A DNA stretch of 64,000 nt from Shewanella loihica PV-4 (GTDB lineage Bacteria > Pseudomonadota > Gammaproteobacteria > Enterobacterales > Shewanellaceae), in assembly GCF_000016065.1 (NCBI RefSeq), contig NC_009092.1:310001-374000 (forward strand), in the 5' to 3' direction. The translations under genes were made by a program, and so were the position numbers. Position 1 is the first letter of the stretch. Every line of letters starts with the position of its first letter. The notes beneath the pieces are model-generated. The model was given only the letters and a program-made list of their open reading frames with translations. It did no database searches and had not been told where the DNA came from. This document shows, one piece after another, positions 1 to 7,927 of the stretch.

Positions 1-216
1 AACCCGGACTTTGTCACTATGGCCTCGGCCTTCGACATCCCGGGACGCACTATCACTCAGGCGGGTGAGGTGGAGTCGGCGCTCGACGAGATGCTCGATG
101 CAAAGGGGCCTTTCTTACTGCACGTAAGAATCGACGAGGCCCACAACGTTTGGCCTTTGGTGCCGCCCGGCGCCAGTAACCGCGACATGATGGATGAGAT
201 GGAGAAGCAGACATGA
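1..216 (+). CDS. ilvG: Acetolactate synthase II large subunit, C-terminal end (partial)
   Basis: This is the last 71 codons of a gene that begins before the window. The large subunit of acetolactate synthase uses thiamine diphosphate to condense two pyruvates, or pyruvate with 2-oxobutyrate, in the first common step of valine, leucine and isoleucine synthesis. The visible part covers the end of the C-terminal ThDP-binding domain, with the ending HVRIDEAHNVWPLVPPGAS typical of IlvG. The stop codon overlaps the ilvM start as ATGA at 213-216, which implies translational coupling with its small subunit. The order ilvG-M-E-D-A is that of the enterobacterial operon. Whether the upstream part is intact cannot be seen. 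Confidence 0.93.
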   Translation, partial: NPDFVTMASAFDIPGRTITQAGEVESALDEMLDAKGPFLLHVRIDEAHNVWPLVPPGASNRDMMDEMEKQT

Positions 217-482
217 TCTATAACCTAGCCTTAACCTTAGCCCAGCAACCCGAGGTGATAGAACGTGTCCTGCGAGTCACACGTCACCGTGGATTTAAGG
301 TCACAGAGATGGATATGCACCTGGGTGACAATGGTACCACCCGGCTCGGCATGGTGGTGGAGAGCGAGCGCGCGCTCGAGCTTCTGAGCCATCAGCTGAA
401 CAAACTGATCGATGTCACCGAGTGCGAGGTCCTTTCGGCCAAGCCCGCCGCGACAAGATACCCCCAACACGCAAGCGCCTAA
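213..482 (+). CDS. ilvM: Acetolactate synthase II small (regulatory) subunit
   Basis: An 89-residue protein made of a single ACT-type fold, the length expected of IlvM. The small subunit binds the IlvG catalytic subunit, stabilises it and raises its activity. Its ATG lies inside the ilvG stop (ATGA, 213-216), so it is translated by coupling. The identification rests on position and size together with the N-terminal pattern of a short strand followed by a helix (residues about 3-25, with VIERVLRVTRHRGF). Sequence alone would only say ACT-like. The last ten residues are basic and proline-containing and look poorly conserved. Confidence 0.9.
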   Translation: MIYNLALTLAQQPEVIERVLRVTRHRGFKVTEMDMHLGDNGTTRLGMVVESERALELLSHQLNKLIDVTECEVLSAKPAATRYPQHASA

Positions 483-508
483 GACGCGAAACAGACAGGT
501 GAGAGAAG

Positions 509-1432
509 ATGGCCGCAAAAACAGCAGAGTTGATTTGGTTTAATGGAGAGATCATGCCTTGGGGGGATGCCAAGGTACACGTGATGTCGCACGCCTTGCA
601 TTACGGCACCTCGGTGTTCGAGGGGATCCGCGTCTACGACACGCCACAGGGACCGGCGGGATTTCGCCTAACCGACCATGTGCAGCGCCTGTATGACTCG
701 GCCAAGATCTATCGCATGCCAGTGCCCTATAGTTTCGATGAGACCATGCAGGCCTGCCGCGACATAGTAAAGAGTAATAAACTCGACGCCGCCTACATTC
801 GTCCCCTGGTGTTTTTCGGCGACGTAGGCATGGGGATCACCCCACCTAAGGATGCGAAGTGCGATCTCATGGTGGCCGCCTTCCCTTGGGGGGCTTACCT
901 GGGTGAGGGCAGCATGGAGCGCGGCGTCGATGTGGCCGTGACCTCCTGGAACCGTCTGGCACCGAATACCATACCTACCGGCGCCAAGGCGGGCGGTAAC
1001 TATCTCTCCTCGCTGCAGATCTCTACCGAGGCCAAGCGTAACGGCTTCGATGAGGGGATCGCGCTGGATGTCAACGGCCTGGTAAGCGAAGGTGCCGGTG
1101 CCAACCTGTTTGTGGTCAAAAAGAACAAGCTCTATACCCCGCCAGCTACGGCCGCCATCCTGCTGGGGATCACCCGAGATACCATCATTACCCTGGCGAG
1201 AGACCTGGGGTATGAGGTGGTCGAAGAGCCTATGTCGCGCGAGTTTCTCTATTTGGCAGACGAGATCTTTATGACAGGAACCGCCGCCGAGATAGTGCCG
1301 GTGCGCAGCGTCGATCGTATCGAGGTGGGCGCCGGTGGCCGCGGCCCAGTAACCCAGGCCTTGCAGGCAAGCTTCTTTGGCCTGTTTAATGGTGAGACCC
1401 AGGATAAGTGGGGTTGGTTAGAGCTGCTTTAA
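509..1432 (+). CDS. ilvE: Branched-chain amino acid aminotransferase
   Basis: A 307-residue fold-type IV PLP enzyme that transfers an amino group from glutamate to the 2-oxo acids of valine, leucine and isoleucine. It is close to E. coli IlvE over its whole length: [14 protein letters not shown] near residue 29, the PLP lysine K160 in [10 protein letters not shown], the SEGAG loop, GITRD and the GTAAEI motif near the C-terminus, ending in ETQDKWGW. The start at 509 follows a purine-rich site (aggtgagaga). It lies 26 bp after ilvM in the same operon. A strong hairpin (1465-1494) separates it from ilvD. Confidence 0.97.
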   Translation: MAAKTAELIWFNGEIMPWGDAKVHVMSHALHYGTSVFEGIRVYDTPQGPAGFRLTDHVQRLYDSAKIYRMPVPYSFDETMQACRDIVKSNKLDAAYIRPLVFFGDVGMGITPPKDAKCDLMVAAFPWGAYLGEGSMERGVDVAVTSWNRLAPNTIPTGAKAGGNYLSSLQISTEAKRNGFDEGIALDVNGLVSEGAGANLFVVKKNKLYTPPATAAILLGITRDTIITLARDLGYEVVEEPMSREFLYLADEIFMTGTAAEIVPVRSVDRIEVGAGGRGPVTQALQASFFGLFNGETQDKWGWLELL

Positions 1433-1464
1433 CCTCCCGGCTGCAAGTTTTAAGATAAGATTAA

Positions 1465-1494
1465 AACCTCGGCGGTGGATTTGCCGTCGAGGTT
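1465..1494 (+). other. Intercistronic hairpin between ilvE and ilvD
   Basis: AACCTCG at 1465-1471 pairs with CGAGGTT at 1488-1494, and inner bases extend the stem to about 11 pairs around an 8-base loop. No T-run follows, so it is not a standard intrinsic terminator. It could protect or separate parts of the ilv mRNA. That function is a guess. Confidence 0.5.
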
Positions 1495-1544
1495 CCAATT
1501 TAGCTCAGGTGGCCAGGCCGCCAACGCAACAGAAGGAAAGTGTC

Positions 1545-3395
1545 ATGGCAAAACTACGTTCAGCTACCAGTACTCAAGGGCGCAACATGGCCGGGGCGCG
1601 CGCCCTCTGGCGGGCGACCGGGGTAAAAGACAGCGATTTTGGTAAGCCGATTGTCGCCATTGCCAACTCCTTTACCCAGTTTGTGCCGGGTCACGTGCAT
1701 CTTAAGGATATGGGCTCGCTGGTGGCTGGTGCCATCGAAGAGGCGGGCGGTATCGCCAAAGAATTCAATACTATCGCCGTGGATGATGGCATCGCAATGG
1801 GCCACGGCGGCATGCTCTACTCTCTGCCATCGCGTGAGCTGATCGCCGACAGCGTCGAGTATATGGTCAACGCCCACTGCGCCGACGCCCTGGTGTGTAT
1901 CTCCAACTGTGACAAGATCACCCCAGGCATGCTGATGGCGGCGCTCAGACTCAACATCCCCGTGGTGTTTGTCTCCGGCGGCCCCATGGAGGCGGGTAAG
2001 ACTAAGCTATCGGACAAGCTGATAAAACTGGATCTGGTGGATGCCATGGTGGCCGCGGCCGATGATCGCGTCTCGGACGAAGACAGCGAGAAGATAGAGC
2101 GTAGCGCCTGCCCAACTTGTGGCTCCTGCTCGGGCATGTTTACCGCCAACTCGATGAACTGCCTGACCGAGGCCTTAGGCTTGTCGCTGCCGGGCAATGG
2201 CTCGCTGCTGGCGACCCACAGTGATCGCCGCGAACTCTTCTTAGAGGCCGGTCGCCGGGTGATGGCGCTGGCTAATCGCTACTACCGCGATGATGACGAG
2301 TCGGCGCTGCCACGCAATATCGCCAGCTTCAAGGCGTTCGAGAACGCCATGGCACTGGATATCGCCATGGGCGGCTCGTCTAATACCGTATTGCACCTTT
2401 TGGCTGCGGCTCAGGAGGCCAAGGTGGACTTCACCATGGCCGATATCGACCGCCTGTCCCGTCAGGTGCCGCACCTGTGTAAGGTGGCGCCGTCGACCCC
2501 TAAATATCATATGGAAGATGTGCACCGCGCCGGTGGCGTGATGGGCATCTTAGGTGAGCTGGACAGAGCCGGCCTGCTGCATACGGATGTCAGCCATGTG
2601 GCCGGCGAGAACCTCAAGGCGGTGCTGGTCCAGTATGACTTGGTTCAGACCCAGGATGAGGCGGTACAGCAGTTCTATGCCGCCGGTCCTGCCGGCATTC
2701 CCACCACCAAGGCCTTCAGCCAGAGCTGTCGCTGGCCGAGCCTGGATGTGGATCGCCAAGAGGGCTGTATCCGCACCCGCGAATTTGCCTTCAGTCAGGA
2801 GGGCGGCCTGGCGGTACTGTCCGGCAACATCGCGGCCGATGGCTGTATCGTCAAGACCGCCGGGGTCGATGAGGCTAACCATACCTTCGTGGGCCATGCC
2901 CGCGTGTATGAGAGCCAGGACGACGCCGTGGCCGGCATCTTAGGCGGCGAGGTGGTTGCCGGTGATGTGGTAGTGATCCGTTACGAAGGCCCTAAAGGCG
3001 GTCCCGGCATGCAGGAGATGCTCTATCCCACCAGTTACCTGAAATCTAAAGGGCTGGGCACCTCTTGTGCGCTTATCACCGACGGACGCTTCTCCGGTGG
3101 CACCTCTGGGCTCTCTATCGGTCATGTGTCACCCGAGGCGGCGGCCGGTGGCACTATCGCATTGGTGGAAACCGGCGATCGTATCGAGATCGATATCCCT
3201 GCACGCTCTATCACCCTGGCGGTGAGCGACGAGGTGCTCGAGACTCGTCGCCAAGCCATGCAGGCCCGTGGCAAGCAGGCCTGGAAGCCGGTTAATCGTG
3301 AGCGCAGCGTGTCGCTGGCGCTGAAAGCCTATGCCATGCTCGCCACCAGTGCCGATAAGGGCGCGGTGCGCGACGTCAGTAAGCTGGAGGATTAG
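1545..3395 (+). CDS. ilvD: Dihydroxy-acid dehydratase
   Basis: A 616-residue iron-sulfur dehydratase that converts 2,3-dihydroxy-isovalerate and 2,3-dihydroxy-3-methylvalerate to the 2-oxo acids used by IlvE. Cluster-binding cysteines are in place: C122 in [12 protein letters not shown], and C189, C192 and C195 in [10 protein letters not shown]. Also present are the [18 protein letters not shown] block, [12 protein letters not shown] and the C-terminal GRFSGGTSG motif. The frame is open back to a GTG at 1509, but the ATG at 1545 is preferred. It follows the Shine-Dalgarno sequence agaagga and gives the standard N-terminus MAKLRSAT. Fourth gene of the operon, with one base between its stop and ilvA. 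Confidence 0.97.
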   Translation: MAKLRSATSTQGRNMAGARALWRATGVKDSDFGKPIVAIANSFTQFVPGHVHLKDMGSLVAGAIEEAGGIAKEFNTIAVDDGIAMGHGGMLYSLPSRELIADSVEYMVNAHCADALVCISNCDKITPGMLMAALRLNIPVVFVSGGPMEAGKTKLSDKLIKLDLVDAMVAAADDRVSDEDSEKIERSACPTCGSCSGMFTANSMNCLTEALGLSLPGNGSLLATHSDRRELFLEAGRRVMALANRYYRDDDESALPRNIASFKAFENAMALDIAMGGSSNTVLHLLAAAQEAKVDFTMADIDRLSRQVPHLCKVAPSTPKYHMEDVHRAGGVMGILGELDRAGLLHTDVSHVAGENLKAVLVQYDLVQTQDEAVQQFYAAGPAGIPTTKAFSQSCRWPSLDVDRQEGCIRTREFAFSQEGGLAVLSGNIAADGCIVKTAGVDEANHTFVGHARVYESQDDAVAGILGGEVVAGDVVVIRYEGPKGGPGMQEMLYPTSYLKSKGLGTSCALITDGRFSGGTSGLSIGHVSPEAAAGGTIALVETGDRIEIDIPARSITLAVSDEVLETRRQAMQARGKQAWKPVNRERSVSLALKAYAMLATSADKGAVRDVSKLED

Positions 3396-3396
3396 T

Positions 3397-4947
3397 ATGT
3401 TGGCCCTTGCCTCTCAGTCTCAGCTGGATCTCGCCCACTATTATCTGCAGAAGATCTTGCTGTCGTCGGTTTATGATGTTGCCAAGGTGACGCCGCTCTC
3501 CAGCCTCAACAAGCTGTCGGCGCGCCTCGGCTGTCAGGTATTTCTCAAGCGTGAAGATATGCAGCCGGTACACTCCTTTAAGCTGCGCGGCGCCTACAAC
3601 CGTATCGCCGAGCTGAGTCAGGAGGAGTGTCAGCGGGGCGTGGTGTGCGCTTCGGCGGGAAACCATGCTCAGGGGGTCGCCATGTCGGCCTCGGCGCGTG
3701 GGGTGAGTGCGGTGATCGTCATGCCCCAGACCACGCCGGATATCAAGGTGGATGCGGTGCGCCGCCTCGGCGGCACTGTGGTGCTATATGGCCAGTCCTT
3801 CGACATGGCCAACGAGCATGCTCAGCAGCTTGCCCGCGATGAGGGACGTATCTATGTGGCGCCATTCGACGATGAGGCGGTGATTGCCGGGCAAGGCACG
3901 GTCGCCCAGGAGATGCTGCAACAGCAGCGGGATCTCGAGGTGGTGTTCGTGCCCGTGGGCGGCGGCGGCCTGATCGCTGGTATTGCGGCCTACTATAAGG
4001 CGGTGATGCCCCAGGTGAAGATCATCGGCGTCGAGCCGGAAGACTCGGCCTGCCTCAAGGCGGCACTGGAAGCCGACGAGCGGGTGGTGCTGTCTCAGGT
4101 GGGCTTGTTTGCCGATGGCGTGGCGGTGAAGCAGATAGGCGCCGAGCCCTTCAGGTTGGCCCGCGAGTATGTGGATCAGGTGGTGACCGTCACTTCCGAT
4201 GAGATCTGCGCCGCGGTCAAAGATATCTTCGAGGATACCCGCGCCATCGCCGAACCGGCGGGGGCGTTGTCACTGGCGGGGCTAAAGAAGTATATCGGTG
4301 ACGAGGGCAAGGGGCAGAAGGTGGCGGCGATTCTCAGCGGCGCCAATGTCAACTTCCACAGCCTGCGATACGTGTCCGAGCGTTGCGAACTGGGTGAACA
4401 GAAGGAGGCGATTCTGGCGGTGAAGGTGCCGGAGCATCCGGGGATCTTCCTGCGCTTCTGTGAGCTGCTGGAAAAGCGCGCCATGACAGAGTTTAATTAC
4501 CGCTTCTCTAGCCGTGAGAAGGCGGTGGTGTTTGCCGGTATTCGCCTGTCTCATGGCCAAGCTGAGCTGGACGAGATAGTGGCACGGCTCGAGGGCGATG
4601 GTTTCGAGGTGCAGGACCTGTCTCACGACGAGACCGCCAAGCTGCACGTGCGCTACATGGTCGGCGGCCTGCCGCCAGAGCCGCTGCAGGAGCGTCTGTT
4701 TAGCTTCGAGTTTCCCGAGCATCCTGGCGCCCTGTTTAAGTTTCTCACTACCCTGCGCAGCAAGTGGAACATCAGCCTGTTTCACTACCGCAACCATGGC
4801 GCGGCCTACGGGCGGGTGTTGGCCGGTTTCGAGGTGCCCGAGAGCGATAGCGTCGCCTTCCAGCAGTTTCTTACCGAGCTGGGCTTCGTCTATCAAGAAG
4901 AGACCCAAAGCCCGGCCTATAAGCTGTTTCTGGATAATCGCGACTAA
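3397..4947 (+). CDS. ilvA: Threonine dehydratase, biosynthetic
   Basis: A 516-residue PLP enzyme that deaminates threonine to 2-oxobutyrate, committing carbon to isoleucine. The N-terminal catalytic domain (about residues 20-330) has the PLP lysine K62 in HSFKLRGAYN, SAGNHAQGV, and the phosphate-binding loop PVGGGGLIAG. Two ACT-like regulatory domains follow (about 335-420 and 430-510), the full biosynthetic and isoleucine-inhibited form, not the short catabolic TdcB. The ATG at 3397 is chosen over an open frame starting at 3331 because GGAGG stands just upstream, inside the end of ilvD, and the N-terminus then fits the family. Last gene of the ilv operon, followed by a terminator. Confidence 0.96.
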   Translation: MLALASQSQLDLAHYYLQKILLSSVYDVAKVTPLSSLNKLSARLGCQVFLKREDMQPVHSFKLRGAYNRIAELSQEECQRGVVCASAGNHAQGVAMSASARGVSAVIVMPQTTPDIKVDAVRRLGGTVVLYGQSFDMANEHAQQLARDEGRIYVAPFDDEAVIAGQGTVAQEMLQQQRDLEVVFVPVGGGGLIAGIAAYYKAVMPQVKIIGVEPEDSACLKAALEADERVVLSQVGLFADGVAVKQIGAEPFRLAREYVDQVVTVTSDEICAAVKDIFEDTRAIAEPAGALSLAGLKKYIGDEGKGQKVAAILSGANVNFHSLRYVSERCELGEQKEAILAVKVPEHPGIFLRFCELLEKRAMTEFNYRFSSREKAVVFAGIRLSHGQAELDEIVARLEGDGFEVQDLSHDETAKLHVRYMVGGLPPEPLQERLFSFEFPEHPGALFKFLTTLRSKWNISLFHYRNHGAAYGRVLAGFEVPESDSVAFQQFLTELGFVYQEETQSPAYKLFLDNRD

Positions 4948-4986
4948 TGTTTTTTGCTTTCGCGAGCAGAGACAAACTTTAACGTT

Positions 4987-5012
4987 AAAGGGACGCGATG
5001 GCGCCTTTTTTT
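4987..5012 (+). terminator. Intrinsic terminator after ilvA
   Basis: AAAGG (4987-4991) pairs with CCTTT (5004-5008) and CGC (4994-4996) with GCG (5001-5003), with a two-base bulge and a GATG loop, followed by a run of seven T. It lies 40 bp beyond the ilvA stop. The stem is short and bulged, so its strength is uncertain. Confidence 0.6.
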
Positions 5013-5050
5013 ATGTTATCTTGCAACAGATTCAAAGCAATAAGATGCCA

Positions 5051-5218
5051 GTTATACCAATCACGGTAAGTAAGTGATCAGAAATAGCACAGGAAAAACG
5101 GTCGAGAACAAGGCAGAATTTTTCGATAAGTAGTTATTCTACAATCAAAAATAGTAACGCCGTTATCGGACGTTTTAACAAGCTAGCATGATCAGTTATT
5201 TACTACGATTGGTTTTAT
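5051..5218. mobile_element. MITE-like inverted-repeat element, 168 bp
   Basis: The two ends are imperfect inverted repeats. The first 30 bases (5051-5080, with ATACCAATC, GTAA, TGATCA) match the reverse complement of the last 30 (5189-5218, with TGATCA, TTTAC, GATTGGT) at about 22 of 30 positions, in register without gaps. The interior is AT-rich and has no open reading frame of note. The size, long terminal inverted repeats and lack of coding capacity are those of a non-autonomous miniature element. From memory, ends starting with ATACCAAT are common in dispersed repeats of Shewanella and Vibrio genomes. No clear target-site duplication is visible. It sits in the ilvA to aminotransferase gap. 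Confidence 0.65.
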
Positions 5219-5340
5219 GGCACGCGAATAACTGTTCATCCGTAGGGTGATGATGGGGCGTAAAGCCTTCGTCATCAAATCAAAACGACAGTTAGCCTTA
5301 ACCCTAACTGCTCAAGCTAAGGCTTGATAGAGGATATGAG
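5219..5340 (+). other. Leader region with three inverted repeats upstream of the class V aminotransferase
   Basis: Together with the terminator and the MITE-like element this completes the 393-bp gap between ilvA and the aminotransferase. It holds a hairpin at 5249-5276 (GATGATGGGGC pairing with the CCTTCGTCATC side, partly by G-T pairs), an inverted repeat CAGTTAG/CTAACTG at 5289-5295 and 5304-5310, and a small hairpin CAAGC/GCTTG at 5313-5326 just before the ribosome binding site agagga. No known riboswitch is recognised. These could be RNA structures or regulator sites. Confidence 0.4.
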
Positions 5341-6483
5341 ATGTTAGCAGCACCCAAAGTTACCCCTTTTAATCCCCCACGCCGAGTCTTGATGGGCCCG
5401 GGCCCGTCGGATGTCTATCCCGAGGTTCTGGCGGCGCAGGCAAGGCCGACCATAGGCCACCTGGATCCCCTGTTTGTCGGCATGATGGATGAGCTTAAGT
5501 CGCTTATCCAATATGCGTTCCAGACCGAAAATGCCATGACGTTAGCGGTATCAGCCCCAGGCAGCGCTGGCATGGAAACCTGTTTCGTTAACCTGGTGGA
5601 GCCAGGCGAGAAGGTGATCGTCTGTCGTAACGGCGTGTTTGGCGAGCGTATGCGCCAGAATGTCGAGCGTGTCGGTGCGACCGCCGTGGTGGTGGACAAC
5701 GAGTGGGGCACGCCGGTATCACTGAGCGATGTCGAGGCGGCGCTTAAGGCTCATCCCGATGCCAAGTTTCTCGCCTTCGTGCATGCCGAGACCTCAACCG
5801 GTGCGCTGTCGGACGCCAAGGGCTTGTGTCAGCTGGCCAAGGCCCACGATTGTCTGTCGATCGTCGATGCGGTGACTTCCCTTGGCGGCGTGGAGCTCAG
5901 GGTCGACGAGTGGGGCATAGATGCTATCTATTCGGGCAGCCAGAAGTGTCTCTCCTGTGTGCCGGGCTTGTCACCTGTCTCTTTCTCGCCGGCGGCAGTA
6001 GAGAAGCTCAAGGCGCGTAAGACGCCGGTGCAGAGCTGGTTCCTGGATCAGAGCCTGGTCATGGGTTACTGGAGTGGCGATCAGGGCGCGGGCGGTAAGC
6101 GCAGCTATCACCATACGGCGCCGGTCAATGCCCTGTATGCCCTGCATGAGTCGCTACGCTTGCTGGCCGAAGAGGGGCTGGAAAATGCCTGGGCCCGTCA
6201 TCACTCTATGCACGCATTACTGCGTGACGGACTGGAAAATCTGGGGCTTAAGTTTGTGGTCGAGGAGGGCTCGCGTCTGCCACAGCTCAACGCAGTTTAT
6301 ATTCCTGAGGGCGTCGACGATGGCGCCGTGCGTAAGCAACTGCTCGAAAACTATAACCTGGAGATAGGTGCCGGTCTGGGCGCTTTGGCCGGTAAGGCCT
6401 GGCGTATCGGCCTGATGGGCTTCGGTGCTCGGCGCGAGAATGTCGCCCTATGCCTAAGAGCGTTAGAGGAAGTGCTGCGTTAA
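5341..6483 (+). CDS. Class V PLP aminotransferase (alanine/serine-glyoxylate type)
   Basis: A 380-residue fold-type I aminotransferase of the class V subgroup that includes alanine-glyoxylate, serine-glyoxylate and serine-pyruvate aminotransferases. The Schiff-base lysine is K202 in SGSQKCLSCVPG, the pyridine-binding aspartate is D176 in SIVDAVTSLGG, and the N-terminal LMGPGPSDVYPEVL block is characteristic. The ATG at 5341 follows agaggatatgag at a good distance. It has its own leader and a strong terminator, so it is probably a single-gene unit and not part of the ilv operon. Substrate cannot be read from sequence; glyoxylate detoxification to glycine is the usual role. A phosphoserine aminotransferase is less likely, given the length and motifs. 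Confidence 0.85.
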   Translation: MLAAPKVTPFNPPRRVLMGPGPSDVYPEVLAAQARPTIGHLDPLFVGMMDELKSLIQYAFQTENAMTLAVSAPGSAGMETCFVNLVEPGEKVIVCRNGVFGERMRQNVERVGATAVVVDNEWGTPVSLSDVEAALKAHPDAKFLAFVHAETSTGALSDAKGLCQLAKAHDCLSIVDAVTSLGGVELRVDEWGIDAIYSGSQKCLSCVPGLSPVSFSPAAVEKLKARKTPVQSWFLDQSLVMGYWSGDQGAGGKRSYHHTAPVNALYALHESLRLLAEEGLENAWARHHSMHALLRDGLENLGLKFVVEEGSRLPQLNAVYIPEGVDDGAVRKQLLENYNLEIGAGLGALAGKAWRIGLMGFGARRENVALCLRALEEVLR

Positions 6484-6500
6484 ACCAACTGCAAATTTAA

Positions 6501-6524
6501 AAAAGGGGCTTAGGCCCCTTTTTT
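6501..6524 (+). terminator. Intrinsic terminator after the aminotransferase
   Basis: AAAAGGGGC (6501-6509) pairs with GCCCCTTTT (6514-6522) around the loop TTAG, followed by further T. It is a near-perfect nine-pair stem 17 bp past the stop codon, and its T-rich side also favours the plus strand. Confidence 0.9.
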
Positions 6525-6563
6525 GTTGTTAGCGCCTCCCTATTTAGAGGGAAAACCTTTGAT

Positions 6564-6989
6564 TTAGTCTATCGTGGTGCCATAAGCGATGAGTGCCAGG
6601 GTGGCCAGAATGGCGACCGAGGAGAAAATGGTGCCCAGTATGGCGAAGATCTTCTTGCGTTGTTTCTGCACCAGGCCGCCAATTCCCAGCCCCAGGGCTA
6701 CCAAGGCTAGACCGATGAAGGCAAAGATCAGCATGCCGACGACGATTGCCTCGGGCGATGTCTCATCTATGCCACCGGGTGTGGTGGCCTCCATGACGCC
6801 CGCCACTGTGACTATGCCAAAGATTAACAGGGTTGCGATGATACTCAGGGTAAAGGCGGCGATGCCCAGGCCCGAGTGTTTAAACTCTGGCTGGATAGTG
6901 GGTTGGGTGGGCTCCTGCGGGCTAGCTTGGGCAGGCGCCTGTGTTGTTGGTGTCGGCGCTGGCGCGCTGTCGATGGATGCAGTGTCCAT
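6564..6989 (-). CDS. Small membrane protein with proline-rich N-terminus (DUF4190-like)
   Basis: A 141-residue protein of unknown function. Residues 1-38 are rich in Pro, Ala, Thr and Gln and are probably cytoplasmic and disordered. Three hydrophobic segments follow, at about 42-65 (GLGIAAFTLSIIATLLIFGI), 83-107 and 115-137, with a basic loop QKQRKK before the last. This arrangement resembles small DUF4190/DUF4064-type membrane proteins, but the match is by architecture only. The start has a good ribosome binding site (aaaggaat on the minus strand). It stands alone, convergent with the aminotransferase. Confidence 0.7.
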   Translation of the reverse strand: MDTASIDSAPAPTPTTQAPAQASPQEPTQPTIQPEFKHSGLGIAAFTLSIIATLLIFGIVTVAGVMEATTPGGIDETSPEAIVVGMLIFAFIGLALVALGLGIGGLVQKQRKKIFAILGTIFSSVAILATLALIAYGTTID

Positions 6990-7367
6990 GAACGATTCCT
7001 TTCGATAAATAGTGTCATTCAGAGCATACCTAAGTCTCTCCCCGCTGTCTTTAAAAATGTGGCCGACTCAGACATGGTTAAAACGGCTATAACCTCATAA
7101 TAATATTGCCTTTGTTTTGCATTGAACTAAAGGCGTTTTTACATGGCAATAAGGGCATATTCTGTGCCTGAACACTGCCAAGACAAGTGATTTTTCACCT
7201 CGATTTGATCTGGATTAAGCCAGCGCTAGATAGCCCCTTGCGGTCCGTAAAAAGCGGGACTAAGGGACTAAAATTAAAGTAAGGAGCCCGGAGGGCTTGC
7301 GCTTTGGGCTGTTCGTAAATCCTCTGAATCTTGCCTTATGGAGATTCAACCAACAAAGGAGCTTGTT
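6990..7367. other. Intergenic region between the membrane protein and hsp20
   Basis: A 378-bp region separating two divergent genes. It must hold both promoters. A clear heat-shock (sigma-32) promoter for hsp20 was looked for and not found. GC-rich inverted segments AGCCC/GGGCT (about 7285-7300) and TGAATC/GATTCA (7325-7348) lie in the hsp20 leader and might fold near the ribosome binding site at 7355-7361. No RNA gene or short coding sequence can be supported. Confidence 0.4.
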
Positions 7368-7838
7368 ATGCGATCTTTCTTCCCCTCAATCTTTCATAAA
7401 GATGATCCGCGAACCGCTCTGCATTCGCGGCTAGACAATGTATTCGATGATTTTGCTAAAGACTGGTTAACCACTTGGCCTAACACGCGCGCCGAGCTGG
7501 GCGTGATGCCTGCCATTGATGTCAAAGAATGTGCCGAATATGTCGAGATCAAGGCTGAATTGCCCGATATGGAAGAGAAGGACATCGACGTCGACATCCG
7601 CGGTAATTATCTCACCATCAGCGGTGAGAAGCGTCATGAGCAGGAGAAAGATGAGAAAGGCTATCACCTGAGAGAGCGCTCATTCGGCTCGTTCCAGCGG
7701 CAGATCCCTTTAGGTTTCAACATCGACGCCGACCAGATCACCGCTAAGTACAAGAAGGGCGTGCTCGCCATTCATGTGCCAAAACCCGCCGAGTTGCAGC
7801 AAGATGCTAAGAAGGTGAAAGTCGACTTTCATGAGTAG
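7368..7838 (+). CDS. Small heat-shock protein, Hsp20 family
   Basis: A 156-residue alpha-crystallin-type chaperone that holds unfolding proteins in a refoldable state. The alpha-crystallin domain runs from about residue 45 to 140, with PAIDVKECAEYVEIKAELPD, DIRGNYLTISGEK, and the closing motif YKKGVLAIHVPK (the G-V-L signature). The short N-terminus FFPSIFHKDDP and a C-terminal tail are typical of the class. The frame is open from 7338, but the ATG at 7368 is chosen because aaaggag stands 7 bases upstream. The cytoplasmic protein usually forms large oligomers. Single gene, closed by a perfect hairpin terminator. Confidence 0.92.
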   Translation: MRSFFPSIFHKDDPRTALHSRLDNVFDDFAKDWLTTWPNTRAELGVMPAIDVKECAEYVEIKAELPDMEEKDIDVDIRGNYLTISGEKRHEQEKDEKGYHLRERSFGSFQRQIPLGFNIDADQITAKYKKGVLAIHVPKPAELQQDAKKVKVDFHE

Positions 7839-7886
7839 CAAGTGAGGTGTGTTAACAGCTATAGCAAGTCAATCGAATGTGAATCG

Positions 7887-7910
7887 AAGGCGCCCAGTTG
7901 GGCGCCTTTT
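7887..7910 (+). terminator. Intrinsic terminator after hsp20
   Basis: A perfect nine-pair stem, AAGGCGCCC (7887-7895) with GGGCGCCTT (7900-7908), loop AGTT, ending in four T. It also lies just beyond the stop of the minus-strand gene ending at 7928, but the opposite side has no T-run. Confidence 0.88.
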
Positions 7911-7927
7911 CACTGAATTACGCAGGG

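Noticed and set aside
6589..7008. 139-codon plus-strand open frame
   Set aside because: It is antisense to the small membrane protein, which has a proper ribosome binding site and plausible membrane segments.
7140..7367. Sigma-32 promoter and ROSE-type RNA thermometer for hsp20
   Set aside because: No CTTGAA/CCCCAT pair with 13-15 base spacing was found, and pairing of the ribosome binding site in the leader is too weak to claim.
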